From Curtobacterium caseinilyticum (lineage in GTDB: Bacteria; Actinomycetota; Actinomycetes; Actinomycetales; Microbacteriaceae): DNA of 64,000 nt. The DNA is taken from assembly GCF_030363035.1 (NCBI RefSeq), contig NZ_JAUCMN010000007.1:124001-188000 (forward strand), read 5' to 3'. Every line of letters begins with the position of its first letter. Position 1 is the first letter of the stretch. Below the pieces are notes generated by a model, which was not told where the DNA came from, made no database searches, and saw only the letters and a list, made by a program, of their open reading frames with translations. Shown in pieces: positions 54,736-62,860 of the stretch. The translations under genes and the position numbers were made by a program.

Positions 54736-55893
54736 ATGGACCAACCGGCAACAGGACCCGGCGCTCCCGGCGCGTCCGGGACGGACCGCTCCCGCGACGC
54801 CGCCGACGCCCCAGCGCGCCGCGGCCCCCGCCCCACGCTCGCCGCCGTCGCCCGTGCCGCCGGTGTCGCCCCGTCGACCGCGTCCCTCGCGTTCAGCGGC
54901 GCCGGCCCGGTCTCCGAGGACGCCAAGGCCCGCGTGCTCGCCGCAGCCGCGGAGCTCGGCTACGGCGGCCCGGACCCTCGCGCCCGTTCGCTGCGCCGGG
55001 GTCGGTCCGGGGTCATCGGCGTCGTCATGGACGAACGCCTGAGCGACGCGTTCCGCGACCCCGTGAACGTCCTGACGCTCGACGGCATCGCCGAGGTCGC
55101 GGGGGAGGCCGGGGCCTCCCTGCTGCTCGTGCGCAGTCCCCTCGACGACGAGCAGGGCGCCGGACCGATCGTCGACGCGCCGATGGACGCCGTCGTCCTG
55201 GTCGGCTGCAACGTCCGGATCGACCCCGCGGTCGCGGTGCTCCGGCGCCGCCAGATCCCTGTCGTCGCGATCGAGGCGGACGACATCGAGGGTGCCGTGC
55301 CGATCCACCTGGACAACCGCGATGCCTCGCACCGCGCGGCCGCGTACCTGCGCGACCTCGGGCACCGGGCGGTCACGATCGTGACGCTCCCGCTCGACGC
55401 GCACCGCCGGTGCGGGCCGGTCGATGCAGCACGCGAGGCGGCGGGGGTCGCGCACACGACGCTCGAGCGGCTGCGCGGTGTGCGCGAGGTGTACCCGGAG
55501 GCATCTGCGGTCGAGGCCGCCGGGAGCTCGGTGGAGGACGGCCGCACCGCCGGTCGCATCCTGTTCGCCGACGGTGCGCCCGTGCCGACGGCGGTGGTGG
55601 CGCAGAGCGACCTGCTCGCCGTCGGGGTGATCTCGGCCGCGCTCGACGCCGGACTCCGGGTGCCCGAGGACGTCAGCGTGGTGGGGTTCGACGGGATCAC
55701 GGTGGACGACAGCCTGCTCCACCGGTCGCCGATCCGGCAGCTCACGACGCTCGAGCAGCCGTTCGAGCAGAAGGGTCGGGCCGCGGCGCGGGCGGCGCTC
55801 GCGATGCTCGAGGGCGGGCAGCCGGAGCCGGCCGGCTTCCGGTCGGAGCTGCGGATCGGGGACACGACGGGGCCGGTGCGCGCCCAGGTCTGA
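54736..55893 (+). CDS. LacI-family transcriptional regulator
   Basis: 385-residue regulator. After a ~30-residue Ala/Gly/Pro leader, the helix-turn-helix and hinge read 'PTLAAVARAAGVAPSTASLA' and 'VLAAAAELGYGGPDPRARSL'. The periplasmic-binding-like effector domain follows ('SGVIGVVMDERL', 'VVAIEADDIEGAVPIHLDNR', 'VVAQSDLLAVGVISAAL', 'VSVVGFDGITV', 'LTTLEQPFEQKG'). It probably represses the divergent MFS gene through the operator at 54692-54709. Effector sugar unknown. Confidence 0.93.
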   Translation: MDQPATGPGAPGASGTDRSRDAADAPARRGPRPTLAAVARAAGVAPSTASLAFSGAGPVSEDAKARVLAAAAELGYGGPDPRARSLRRGRSGVIGVVMDERLSDAFRDPVNVLTLDGIAEVAGEAGASLLLVRSPLDDEQGAGPIVDAPMDAVVLVGCNVRIDPAVAVLRRRQIPVVAIEADDIEGAVPIHLDNRDASHRAAAYLRDLGHRAVTIVTLPLDAHRRCGPVDAAREAAGVAHTTLERLRGVREVYPEASAVEAAGSSVEDGRTAGRILFADGAPVPTAVVAQSDLLAVGVISAALDAGLRVPEDVSVVGFDGITVDDSLLHRSPIRQLTTLEQPFEQKGRAAARAALAMLEGGQPEPAGFRSELRIGDTTGPVRAQV

Positions 55894-56098
55894 TGCCGGC
55901 TGTGCGAACCCCGATCAGGTCCGATCACGGAAGGTCTTGCGCGTCGAACGCCGCGACGGCTCCTTGCCGAACCGCTCTGCGCACAGCCAGGGGGACAGGC
56001 TGGTGCCGGTCTCGTTCCGTTCGGAGACGAGACGAAGCCGGTGCGCCGCGGGATCGACAGCTGATCGACCCGGCGAACCGGCGGCGTACACACCGAGG

Positions 56099-56386
56099 TC
56101 ACCGAGAGGCGTCGGTGCCCCTTGCAGCTCGCGCAGTAGCCCCACACCGCATGGTCACGAACCACGTCACTGCTCCCACGTACGGGACGACGAGGATGAA
56201 CACGGCCCATGCGAGCGTGCCCCTGCCTGACAGTGCAGCGTCGCGGAGCACCGAGACGAGCGCGACGAGGGCCAGCACGAGACCGACCACGGCGGCGACC
56301 ATCGCCACTGCGTCGGTCGGCGTCGGGACGAGCGGGTTCGCGGCGGCTTCTGGCACGAGTCCCGCAGCGAGCCCGATCACTGCCAT
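56099..56386 (-). CDS. Small PLDc_N-like two-helix membrane protein
   Basis: 95-residue protein 'MAVIGLAAGLVPEAAANPLV...'. Helix one covers about residues 25-48 ('AVAMVAAVVGLVLALVALVS'), and helix two 58-80 ('TLAWAVFILVVPYVGAVTWF'). The segment 'WAVFILVVPYVGAVTWF' matches the PLDc_N (phospholipase D-nuclease N-terminal) motif, present here without the nuclease. The ATG overlaps the stop of the secreted-protein gene by 10 bp, so translation is coupled. Small PLDc_N proteins occur as partners of secreted products; an immunity or anchoring role is inference. Confidence 0.65.
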   Translation of the reverse strand: MAVIGLAAGLVPEAAANPLVPTPTDAVAMVAAVVGLVLALVALVSVLRDAALSGRGTLAWAVFILVVPYVGAVTWFVTMRCGATARAARGTDASR

Positions 56387-57120
56387 CCGTTGAACGTCAC
56401 GGCGCCGTTGCCCCTGGCGCTCAGCCGCTGGATGCTCGAGTAGGTGCTCCAGGCGATCGTCCCCCAGGGAGTCGGAACCCCGCGCTTCACGACGACCTTG
56501 CACTTGGAAGTGGCCTGGCCGCCGCTGATGTACCCGCTGTTCTTCGAGGACGACACCTGGGTGAACGGTTGGATGTTCCTCACGACCGTGCACGAGTAGC
56601 CGAGCAGCTTCCGCGCGGTGGAGCCGCTGTACTCGTACGTCTCGGACACCTTCGTCTCGGTGAGTCTGATACCAGCGAAAGCGAACCACTGCGTACCCGA
56701 AGAAGTGCGCGACGCTGCGCTGATCGTCGCACCCTTCTCGTCCTGCTGTTGTCCAGGTTCGGGGGACCTCGTTCCGCCCCGTTGAAAGCCGCGGTCCTGG
56801 CCGGCGGTCATCGAGGTGTTCGCGCGCGCTGCCATGTCGACGGCGACCCGTTCGGCCATCTCCGGATCGAGGAAGTAGGACGCGAGCTCGTGGCGCTGCC
56901 CGGCATCGAGGGCGTCGAAGGCAGCGAGGTCGGCCGATGAGCCCGATCGCTCGAGATCTCCGCGGAGAACTGACAGGACTGATGTCTCCTGCGGCGTGCT
57001 GATCGCCGTCGCAGCGGACGCAGCACTCGCAGGCACCGCGCACGTCGCGGCGAGGGTCACCGTGGTGACTGCGGTGCACACGGTCGTGAACCGTCTGCGA
57101 GCGTTGTGGTTCTTGAACAA
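56377..57120 (-). CDS. Secreted protein of unknown function
   Basis: About 247 residues. A TTG at 57120, 9 nt after AGGAG, opens a signal peptide ('FKNHNARRRFTTVCTAVTTV', cleavage near 'ASAASA'). The mature part has a helical region ('FDALDAGQRHELASYFLDPE', 'RVAVDMAARANTSM') and a Tyr/Ser/Gly-rich beta region ('GIRLTETKVSETYEYSGS', 'NSGYISGGQATSKCKVVVKR') ending 'GAVTFNGWQ' with two Cys. No family recognised. Codon use is less GC-biased than neighbours, consistent with recent acquisition. Coupled to the small PLDc_N-like gene. Confidence 0.65.
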   Translation of the reverse strand: MFKNHNARRRFTTVCTAVTTVTLAATCAVPASAASAATAISTPQETSVLSVLRGDLERSGSSADLAAFDALDAGQRHELASYFLDPEMAERVAVDMAARANTSMTAGQDRGFQRGGTRSPEPGQQQDEKGATISAASRTSSGTQWFAFAGIRLTETKVSETYEYSGSTARKLLGYSCTVVRNIQPFTQVSSSKNSGYISGGQATSKCKVVVKRGVPTPWGTIAWSTYSSIQRLSARGNGAVTFNGWQ

Positions 57121-57456
57121 GGAGTTCCTCTCCTGGCCGCGCAATCGGCCGTCTCAGCGGCGTTGCCACCGTTGGTTCAGCCAACCACAAGATGTGAGAA
57201 ACGCATGTTGAGACATATCAGTGGATCGTCGACGAGGGTGACGAGCATCTTCTCCCTGGCCTGGGCGGTCGCTCGGCTGCCGGTACTCCTCAGCGGACCG
57301 GGGCCGCGCTGATCCTCTGGCCAGCACCGGGCTGCCGATTGCGGCTCGTCGCGCCAGTGACGGGTGGGCCTGAGCCGGTCCGACGCAAGATGTCTTGTCA
57401 TGGAAGGCCCTCTTCACAACGGGTCATCGTGCGGTGCGGTCGGACCGACTGGGCGG
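57121..57456. other. Spacer upstream of the secreted-protein gene
   Basis: 336 bp between the secreted-protein start and the stop of 57457-57963. No gene supported. The 100 bp nearest the start are noticeably less GC-rich and probably hold the promoter. Confidence 0.4.
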
Positions 57457-57963
57457 TCAGCGGTCCGCTGATCTGGCGTGGCGAGCGCGGTCGATCCGAT
57501 GCAGCAGGAACGGGAGAACGACGGCACCCGCCAGCACGACCGAGAACACCACGACGACTGCCCGGCTCTCGTGCCCGGCGGCGTAGTTGCGCCAGGGGAC
57601 GCCCGCCAGGACCTGCACGACCGGCCCGGACACGGCGAGTGAGCCGCCGGGGACCAGGACCAGCAACCACGTCCGCGAAGTCCAGGGCGCACTCCGGTAC
57701 CGGCACACGATCGCCGCCGTCGTGGCTGCGATCGCCACAGCGGCCCACAGCCAGGAGTCTCCGGTCATCCGCCACCCGTCGTGCCGCCACCAAGCCCGCA
57801 CCAGTGATGTCGTCTGCTCCCAGGTGCCGGATCGCCGGGACACCACCGGCAGGGGCCACCCGATGACGGCGAGGGTGCCGGTCACTGCAGCGACGACGCC
57901 CAGCACCCAGGCCGAGGGCCGACGGGCGTCCACCGGTTCGACGTCGTACGACTCGATGCTCAC
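57457..57963 (-). CDS. Membrane protein, unknown function
   Basis: 168-residue protein with four hydrophobic helices: 'AWVLGVVAAVTGTLAVIGWP', 'WLWAAVAIAATTAAIVCRYR', 'TWLLVLVPGGSLAVSGPVVQ' and 'AVVVVFSVVLAGAVVLPFLL'. The loop between the first two is aromatic and Arg-rich ('SLVRAWWRHDGWRMTGDSW'). Not assigned to a family. Its GTG overlaps the stop of the flippase gene (GTGA), so it is the third gene of the MATE-flippase operon and may be an accessory subunit. Confidence 0.65.
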   Translation of the reverse strand: MSIESYDVEPVDARRPSAWVLGVVAAVTGTLAVIGWPLPVVSRRSGTWEQTTSLVRAWWRHDGWRMTGDSWLWAAVAIAATTAAIVCRYRSAPWTSRTWLLVLVPGGSLAVSGPVVQVLAGVPWRNYAAGHESRAVVVVFSVVLAGAVVLPFLLHRIDRARHARSADR

Positions 57964-59174
57964 CCGCGCCGCCGCAGCCCCAGCACCACCACCGCCACGA
58001 GGTTCACCGCACTCCCCACCAGGAACCCCGTCGTCCCGCCCGCGACCCCCGCCACCGGCCCGAGCGCCGCCATCAGCACCACCCCGACGACGAAGCCCGC
58101 GACCGACGCCAGCGCCACCTGCCGTGACCGCCCCGACGCCAGCAGGAGCGCCGCGGGCACGAGCCCGACGGTGAACACCCACACGCCGACCATCAGGTAC
58201 CGCAGGTCCGCCACGGCGGCAGCGCCCTCGGCCGGGTAGACGAGCGGCAGGAACCACCCCGCGAGCCAGGCGACGAGCCCGAACACCACCGCGGTCCCCG
58301 CTGCGAACCCCACGACGAGCAGCAGTGCGCCGCGCGACCGCAGCGACCCGCCGTCAGTGCGGTGCGCGAACGCCGGCACGAGCACCTGCCCGAGCGCCTG
58401 CCCGACCATCGATGCCGGTGTCGCGAGCGTGAAGGCCGCTGCGTACACGCCGGCGTCGAGCGCCGACGCACTGACCTGCGCCGAGATCATCGTCAGCTGC
58501 AGCAACCCGTTCGAGGTCACGACCGCCAGCACGTTCCACGCTGCGAAGGCGAGCAGTCCGGCGGTGGGCTCGGCGGGTGCTGCCGCGTCCGCGGTCAGGT
58601 TCCCCCGCGGCCAGCACGCGATCGCGAACACGGTGTACCCGATCGCCAGGGGCAGCAGGACGAGGGGCTCGAGCCGGGCGACGCACGCCGCAACGAGCAG
58701 CCCGAGGGCGAGCAGGCTCGTCACGGTGTCCCAGAGTGCGACCCGGGGTGCCCGGTCGTACCCGAGCTGGGCGCCGCGGGCGTAGCAGTAGAGCCCGTAG
58801 CCGACGACGACCCCGACCCCGCCGACGACCATCCCAGGGCTCGCACCCCAGGCGACCGCGACCGGGACGGTCACGCCGGCGAGCACGACGCTGGACACCG
58901 CCATCGTCGCCCCGAGCAGCCGGTTCACGGCGGCGTCGGACCGCCGTCCGCGCATCGCGATCGCCAGCACGCGCGACGCGGTGTTGCCCGCGGCGTTCGG
59001 CCAGAGCAGCGCGGTGAACACCGAGAGCGACAGCAGCGCGGTGGTCTGCCCGAGGGTCTCGGTGCCGAACACCCGTCCGACGACGACGGTGACGAGCAGC
59101 TTCGCGAGCCCCTGCACCCCGATGCCGACGGTGGCGAGCAGCGCGGACGACGCCACGCCCCGACCGGTGCTCAT
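57960..59174 (-). CDS. Oligosaccharide flippase-like protein (MOP superfamily)
   Basis: 404-residue polytopic protein with about 12 helices, of the Wzx/polysaccharide-biosynthesis type. 'SALLATVGIGVQGLAKLLVT' and 'VVGRVFGTETLGQTTALLSL' form the MurJ/Wzx-like N-terminus. No glycosyltransferase gene is nearby, so the lipid-linked substrate is unknown. The ATG overlaps the MATE stop (ATGA) and its own stop overlaps the next gene. Confidence 0.85.
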   Translation of the reverse strand: MSTGRGVASSALLATVGIGVQGLAKLLVTVVVGRVFGTETLGQTTALLSLSVFTALLWPNAAGNTASRVLAIAMRGRRSDAAVNRLLGATMAVSSVVLAGVTVPVAVAWGASPGMVVGGVGVVVGYGLYCYARGAQLGYDRAPRVALWDTVTSLLALGLLVAACVARLEPLVLLPLAIGYTVFAIACWPRGNLTADAAAPAEPTAGLLAFAAWNVLAVVTSNGLLQLTMISAQVSASALDAGVYAAAFTLATPASMVGQALGQVLVPAFAHRTDGGSLRSRGALLLVVGFAAGTAVVFGLVAWLAGWFLPLVYPAEGAAAVADLRYLMVGVWVFTVGLVPAALLLASGRSRQVALASVAGFVVGVVLMAALGPVAGVAGGTTGFLVGSAVNLVAVVVLGLRRRG

Positions 59175-60511
59175 CGGGCCAGAGCCTGGTCGACCCAGCC
59201 CGGCCGGTGCGCGCGCACGCCGAGCGTCACCGCACGGACGCCGATGTAGCCGAGCGCGAAGGCCGCCCAGAGCCCGGCGAGCGTCCCGCCGACCCACCAG
59301 AGCAGCGGCAGGTACACGACGAGGTTCACCACACCCGCCAGCGCCAGGTAGCGCGCGTCGCCCGCGCCGATGAGCACGCCGTCGAGCACGAAGACGTACC
59401 CGGCGACGGGCATCCCGACCGCGATGAGCACGAGCACGTCCGGCAGTGCCGAGCGCACGGCCGCCGAGTCGGAGAACACCGGCCCGAGCAGCCCGCTCAG
59501 CGCGAGCCCGAGCACGACGACCCCGAGCACGACCCCGCCGACGACGCCGAGCAGGACGAGCCGTCGCGTGACCAGACGGACCCGTGCGGGGTCCCGCGCG
59601 CCGAGCCCGTGCCCGACGAGCGCCTGTCCGGCGATCGCCAGGGCGTCGAGCGCGAAGGCGAGCGTCGAGAAGACGGTGAGCCCGACCTGCGTCGTCGCCA
59701 GCCCGGTGGTGCCGAGGCCGGTCGCGGTGGCCACGGTCGCGAGCATCGCGACCCGCAGCGAGGCGGTCCGCAGGAAGAGCCAGGCACCCGATCGCAGTGC
59801 CCGCACCACACCGGACGTGCCCGGCCGCAACGGGGCACCGACCCGCCGCGCGGCCCGCACCGCGATCACGACGTACACGGCGGCCATCGCCCACTGCACG
59901 ACGACCGTGCCGGCGGCGGACCCCTCGACGCCCCAGCCGAGGCCGTAGATGAGCGCGGCGTTGAGCACCCCGTTCGCCACGAAGCCGACGGTCGCGACGA
60001 CGAGCGGCGTCCGCGTGTCCTGCAGCCCGCGCAGGAGTCCGGTCGAAGCCGTCACCACGAGGATCCCGGGCAGTCCGATCAGGGACACGGTCAGGTACGC
60101 GGTGGCGGCGTCCGCGACGTCCGGGGCGGCACCGAACAGGTCGACCAGCGGCCCGGCGAGCGGCCACCCGACGAGTGCCAGCACGACACCGAGTCCGAGC
60201 GCCAGCCACATCCCGTCGATGCCCGCGTGCACGGCCCCGCGGCGGTCCCCGCCGCCGAGGGCGCGCGCCACCGCCGGGGTGGTCGAGTACGCCAGGAACA
60301 CGAGCAGGCCCGTCACGGTCTGCAGCACGACGCTCGCCAGCCCCACCGCCGCCAGGGCGGTCGCGCCGAGGTGCCCGACGAGCGCGGTGTCGGTGAGCAG
60401 GAACAACGGCTCGACGACCAGCGCCCCGAGCGCCGGGAGCGCGAGCCGGACGATGTCCCGGTCGACGGACCGTCGCTCGGTCGCGGCGGCGGGGGGCATC
60501 GGTCGGGGCAC
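59171..60511 (-). CDS. MATE-family efflux transporter (DinF-like)
   Basis: 446-residue transporter with 12 helices. 'DIVRLALPALGALVVEPLFL', 'TDTALVGHLGATALAAVGLA', 'ASTGLLRGLQDTRTPL' and 'AIAGQALVGHGLGARDPARV' are DinF-subfamily signatures. MATE proteins export drugs or metabolites using Na+ or H+. GTG at 60511 has AGGA 8 nt upstream; an ATG 12 bp later is possible. First gene of a three-gene operon. Confidence 0.93.
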   Translation of the reverse strand: MPRPMPPAAATERRSVDRDIVRLALPALGALVVEPLFLLTDTALVGHLGATALAAVGLASVVLQTVTGLLVFLAYSTTPAVARALGGGDRRGAVHAGIDGMWLALGLGVVLALVGWPLAGPLVDLFGAAPDVADAATAYLTVSLIGLPGILVVTASTGLLRGLQDTRTPLVVATVGFVANGVLNAALIYGLGWGVEGSAAGTVVVQWAMAAVYVVIAVRAARRVGAPLRPGTSGVVRALRSGAWLFLRTASLRVAMLATVATATGLGTTGLATTQVGLTVFSTLAFALDALAIAGQALVGHGLGARDPARVRLVTRRLVLLGVVGGVVLGVVVLGLALSGLLGPVFSDSAAVRSALPDVLVLIAVGMPVAGYVFVLDGVLIGAGDARYLALAGVVNLVVYLPLLWWVGGTLAGLWAAFALGYIGVRAVTLGVRAHRPGWVDQALAR

Positions 60512-60587
60512 CGCACCATCCTGCCGGGGATGGGCCGCGGGCGTGGACCTGCTCCGCTGATGTCATGTCGCTCCTCCGGTGCACCGG

Positions 60588-60638
60588 TGGAGCAGGAGAC
60601 GTCGGGTCGAGCGCGCCCACCCGACAGTTCCTGCTCCA
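60588..60638. repeat. Nested hairpin upstream of the MATE gene
   Basis: TGGAGCAGGA pairs with TCCTGCTCCA (60629-60638), and inside it GTCGGGT (60601-60607) with ACCCGAC (60619-60625). It lies about 80 bp before the MATE start; a transcriptional or mRNA role is possible. Confidence 0.6.
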
Positions 60639-60661
60639 CGGAGCGGCCAGCGGGACCGGCC

Positions 60662-60709
60662 GACGGACGGGAGGCCCGTGGCGGCGTCGCCACGGGCCTC
60701 CCGTCCGTC
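60662..60709. repeat. Long hairpin (GGACGGGAGGC family)
   Basis: Perfect 22-bp stem GACGGACGGGAGGCCCGTGG-CG with a GCGT loop, followed by AGGTGGT as is the 28316 copy. Downstream of the NCS2 permease, so possibly its terminator. Confidence 0.88.
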
Positions 60710-60720
60710 AGGTGGTGCGT

Positions 60721-60888
60721 CCCGGGCCGCGTGTGGCTCGGCTCGGTCCGTGCCTGGTTCCGCCCGGGCCGCGTGTGGCTCGGCTCGGTCCGTGCCTGGT
60801 TCCGCCCGGGCCGCGTGTGGCTCGGCTCGGTCCGTGGCTGGTCCCGCCCGGTCCGCGTGTGGCTCCGCTCAGTCCGTCCGGGGCTCCG
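60721..60888. repeat. 42-bp tandem repeat, four copies
   Basis: Units start at 60721, 60763, 60805 and 60847 with CCCGGGCCGCGTGTGGCTCG. The first three are nearly identical. The fourth is diverged and runs 20 bp into the 3' end of the NCS2 permease gene. Confidence 0.88.
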
Positions 60889-62206
60889 CCGGGACCGCAC
60901 CGGTCGCTGCGCGCGCCGCGTCCGACGCCGGCGGCGTCGCCGGGTCGGTACCGCGGGCCCGGCCGACCAGGTCCATCAGGTGGTAGACGACGATCGCGGC
61001 GATCGTCCCGACGATGATGCCGCCGAACGTCGCGCCGCCGAACGAGAACGTGAAGTCGGCGATGCCCATGATGAGCGCGATGCCGGCGGTGAGCTGGTTC
61101 TTCGGCTTGGCGAAGTCGACGCGGTTCTCGACCCAGATGCGGATGCCGATCACGCCGATCAGCCCGTACAGCGCGGTGGTGGCGCCGCCGAGCACGCCCG
61201 CCGGCACCGACGAGATGACCATGCCGACCTTGGGTGACAGACCGAGCAGGACCGCGACGATCGCGGCGACCCAGTACGCGGCCGTCGAGAACACCCGGGT
61301 GGCGGCCATCACGCCGATGTTCTCGCCGTAGGTGGTGGTGGCGGAACCGCCGCCGACGCCCGCGAGCACGGTCGAGACGCCGTCGGCGAAGAGTGCCCGT
61401 CCGGTCAGCGGGGTGAGATCACGACCGGTCAGCTGCCCGACGCCCTTGACGTGTCCGACGTTCTCGGCGACCAGGGCGAGCACCACCGGCACGAAGCCGA
61501 GGTAGATCGCGAGCTGGCCCGGGTCGAACGCGGGGGCGGTGAACGTCGGCAGGCCGATCCACGGGGCCGCGCCGACCGCCGACAGGTCCACCTGACCGGA
61601 GAGCAGTGCGGCGACGTAGCCGACCACGACACCGATCACGATGGACAAGCGACCGAGCAGCCCCTTGAACAGGACCGTGACCAGGATGATCGCCGCCAGG
61701 GTGACCAGCGCGACGACGGGAGCCTTGGTGAAGTTGTCGCGCGCGGCCGGTGCGAGGTTGAAGCCGATCAGGGCGACGATGGCGCCCGAGACCACCGGGG
61801 GCATCAGGCGGTCGATCCAGCCGGCGCCGGCGAGGTGGACGATCGCGCCGACGACCGCCAGCAGCACGCCCACCACGATGATCCCGGACAGCGCCAGCGG
61901 GATGCCGCCGATCTTCGTCGCTGCACCGATCGGGGCGAGGAAGGCGAACGACGAGCCGAGGTAGCTCGGCAGCCGGTTGCCGGTGATCAGCAGGAAGAGG
62001 ATCGTCCCGATGCCGCTGAAGAGCAGGGTCGTCGAGGGTGGGAAGCCCGTGATGAGCGGGACGAGGAAGGTGGCGCCGAACATCGCCACGACGTGCTGGA
62101 CGCCGAGCCCGATGGTGCGGCCCCAGGAGAGGCGCTCGTCCGGCGCCACGATGGTCGAGGAGGAGACGGTCGCGCCGTCACCGTGCAGCTTCCAGCCGAG
62201 TCCCAT
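60869..62206 (-). CDS. NCS2 nucleobase (uracil/xanthine) permease
   Basis: 445-residue symporter with about 12-14 helices. 'GLGVQHVVAMFGATFLVPLI' is the NCS2 N-terminus, 'LALVAENVGHVKGVGQLTG' the substrate-binding helix with the conserved Glu, and 'GGGSATTTYGENIGVMAATR' the second signature, most like UraA-type uracil permeases. The Pro/Ala-rich C-terminal end overlaps a tandem repeat, so the last residues vary with that repeat. ATG at 62206. No riboswitch was seen upstream, where only 56 bp separate it from the next gene. Confidence 0.92.
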   Translation of the reverse strand: MGLGWKLHGDGATVSSSTIVAPDERLSWGRTIGLGVQHVVAMFGATFLVPLITGFPPSTTLLFSGIGTILFLLITGNRLPSYLGSSFAFLAPIGAATKIGGIPLALSGIIVVGVLLAVVGAIVHLAGAGWIDRLMPPVVSGAIVALIGFNLAPAARDNFTKAPVVALVTLAAIILVTVLFKGLLGRLSIVIGVVVGYVAALLSGQVDLSAVGAAPWIGLPTFTAPAFDPGQLAIYLGFVPVVLALVAENVGHVKGVGQLTGRDLTPLTGRALFADGVSTVLAGVGGGSATTTYGENIGVMAATRVFSTAAYWVAAIVAVLLGLSPKVGMVISSVPAGVLGGATTALYGLIGVIGIRIWVENRVDFAKPKNQLTAGIALIMGIADFTFSFGGATFGGIIVGTIAAIVVYHLMDLVGRARGTDPATPPASDAARAATGAVPAEPRTD

Positions 62207-62262
62207 GGCAGCACCGTAGCGGCTGCGGGGCTGCTGGTGCGGGCACTCCGGTCCCGCTGTGG

Positions 62263-62829
62263 CTAGCGCTCTGCGACGTCCGGGCCCTGGGAACGCTCCC
62301 GACGCTGCACGACGAGCGTGCCGATGCCCTGCACCACGAAGTACACGGCAGACGCGGCGATCACGACCGCCACGGCGACCGAGACGACGGACGGTCCACG
62401 TGCGACGAGCTGCACGACCGCGAGCACGAGGAAGATGCCGCCCATCACGATGACGACGACGGGGTTCTGGGCGACGAAGAAGCGCCGCCCGCCGTTCGCG
62501 TCGGCGATCGCCTGGGAGCGGGCCCGCGCCACCGCGTCGGGGGATCGGCCTGCACGTCGATCCGCGGCTCGGCGTCGTGCGCGCACGGCGAACCAGACGA
62601 CGGCACCGATCACGGCAGCCGCAGCGTACGCGAGCGAGGTCGGGGCCTGCAGCAACCCCGACACGAACAGCACCGCGACGCCCGTGACGATGCCGGCGAC
62701 CGCCGCGGTCGTCCAGGTGTCCGTGCGGCCGTCGACCCCGGTGACGTAGCCCGGGCGCTTCGCGTACGGGTCGTGCGGCTGGTGCTGGTCGTCGTGCGAC
62801 GGTGCATCCGGTCCTGGTCGGGTTCCCAC
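62263..62829 (-). CDS. Four-helix membrane protein, unknown function
   Basis: About 188 residues. A charged N-terminus rich in His/Asp ('DDQHQPHDPYAKRPGYVTGV') precedes two pairs of helices: 'WTTAAVAGIVTGVAVLFVSG', 'LAYAAAAVIGAVVWFAVRAR', then after a basic loop ('RRRAADRRAGRSPDAVARAR') 'PVVVIVMGGIFLVLAVVQLV' and 'VSVAVAVVIAASAVYFVVQG'. No family recognised. GTG at 62829 is the most upstream plausible start and has no strong ribosome site. It starts 31 bp after the stop of the ATP-grasp gene. Confidence 0.68.
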   Translation of the reverse strand: MGTRPGPDAPSHDDQHQPHDPYAKRPGYVTGVDGRTDTWTTAAVAGIVTGVAVLFVSGLLQAPTSLAYAAAAVIGAVVWFAVRARRRAADRRAGRSPDAVARARSQAIADANGGRRFFVAQNPVVVIVMGGIFLVLAVVQLVARGPSVVSVAVAVVIAASAVYFVVQGIGTLVVQRRERSQGPDVAER

Positions 62830-62860
62830 TCGGCAGAACGTACGCCGACCCTGGGCGTCC

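Noticed and set aside
59175..60620. One long minus-strand frame spanning the MATE gene and the flippase gene
   Set aside because: The part before 59174 is the wrong-frame shadow of the MATE gene; the flippase starts at ATG 59174 overlapping the MATE stop.
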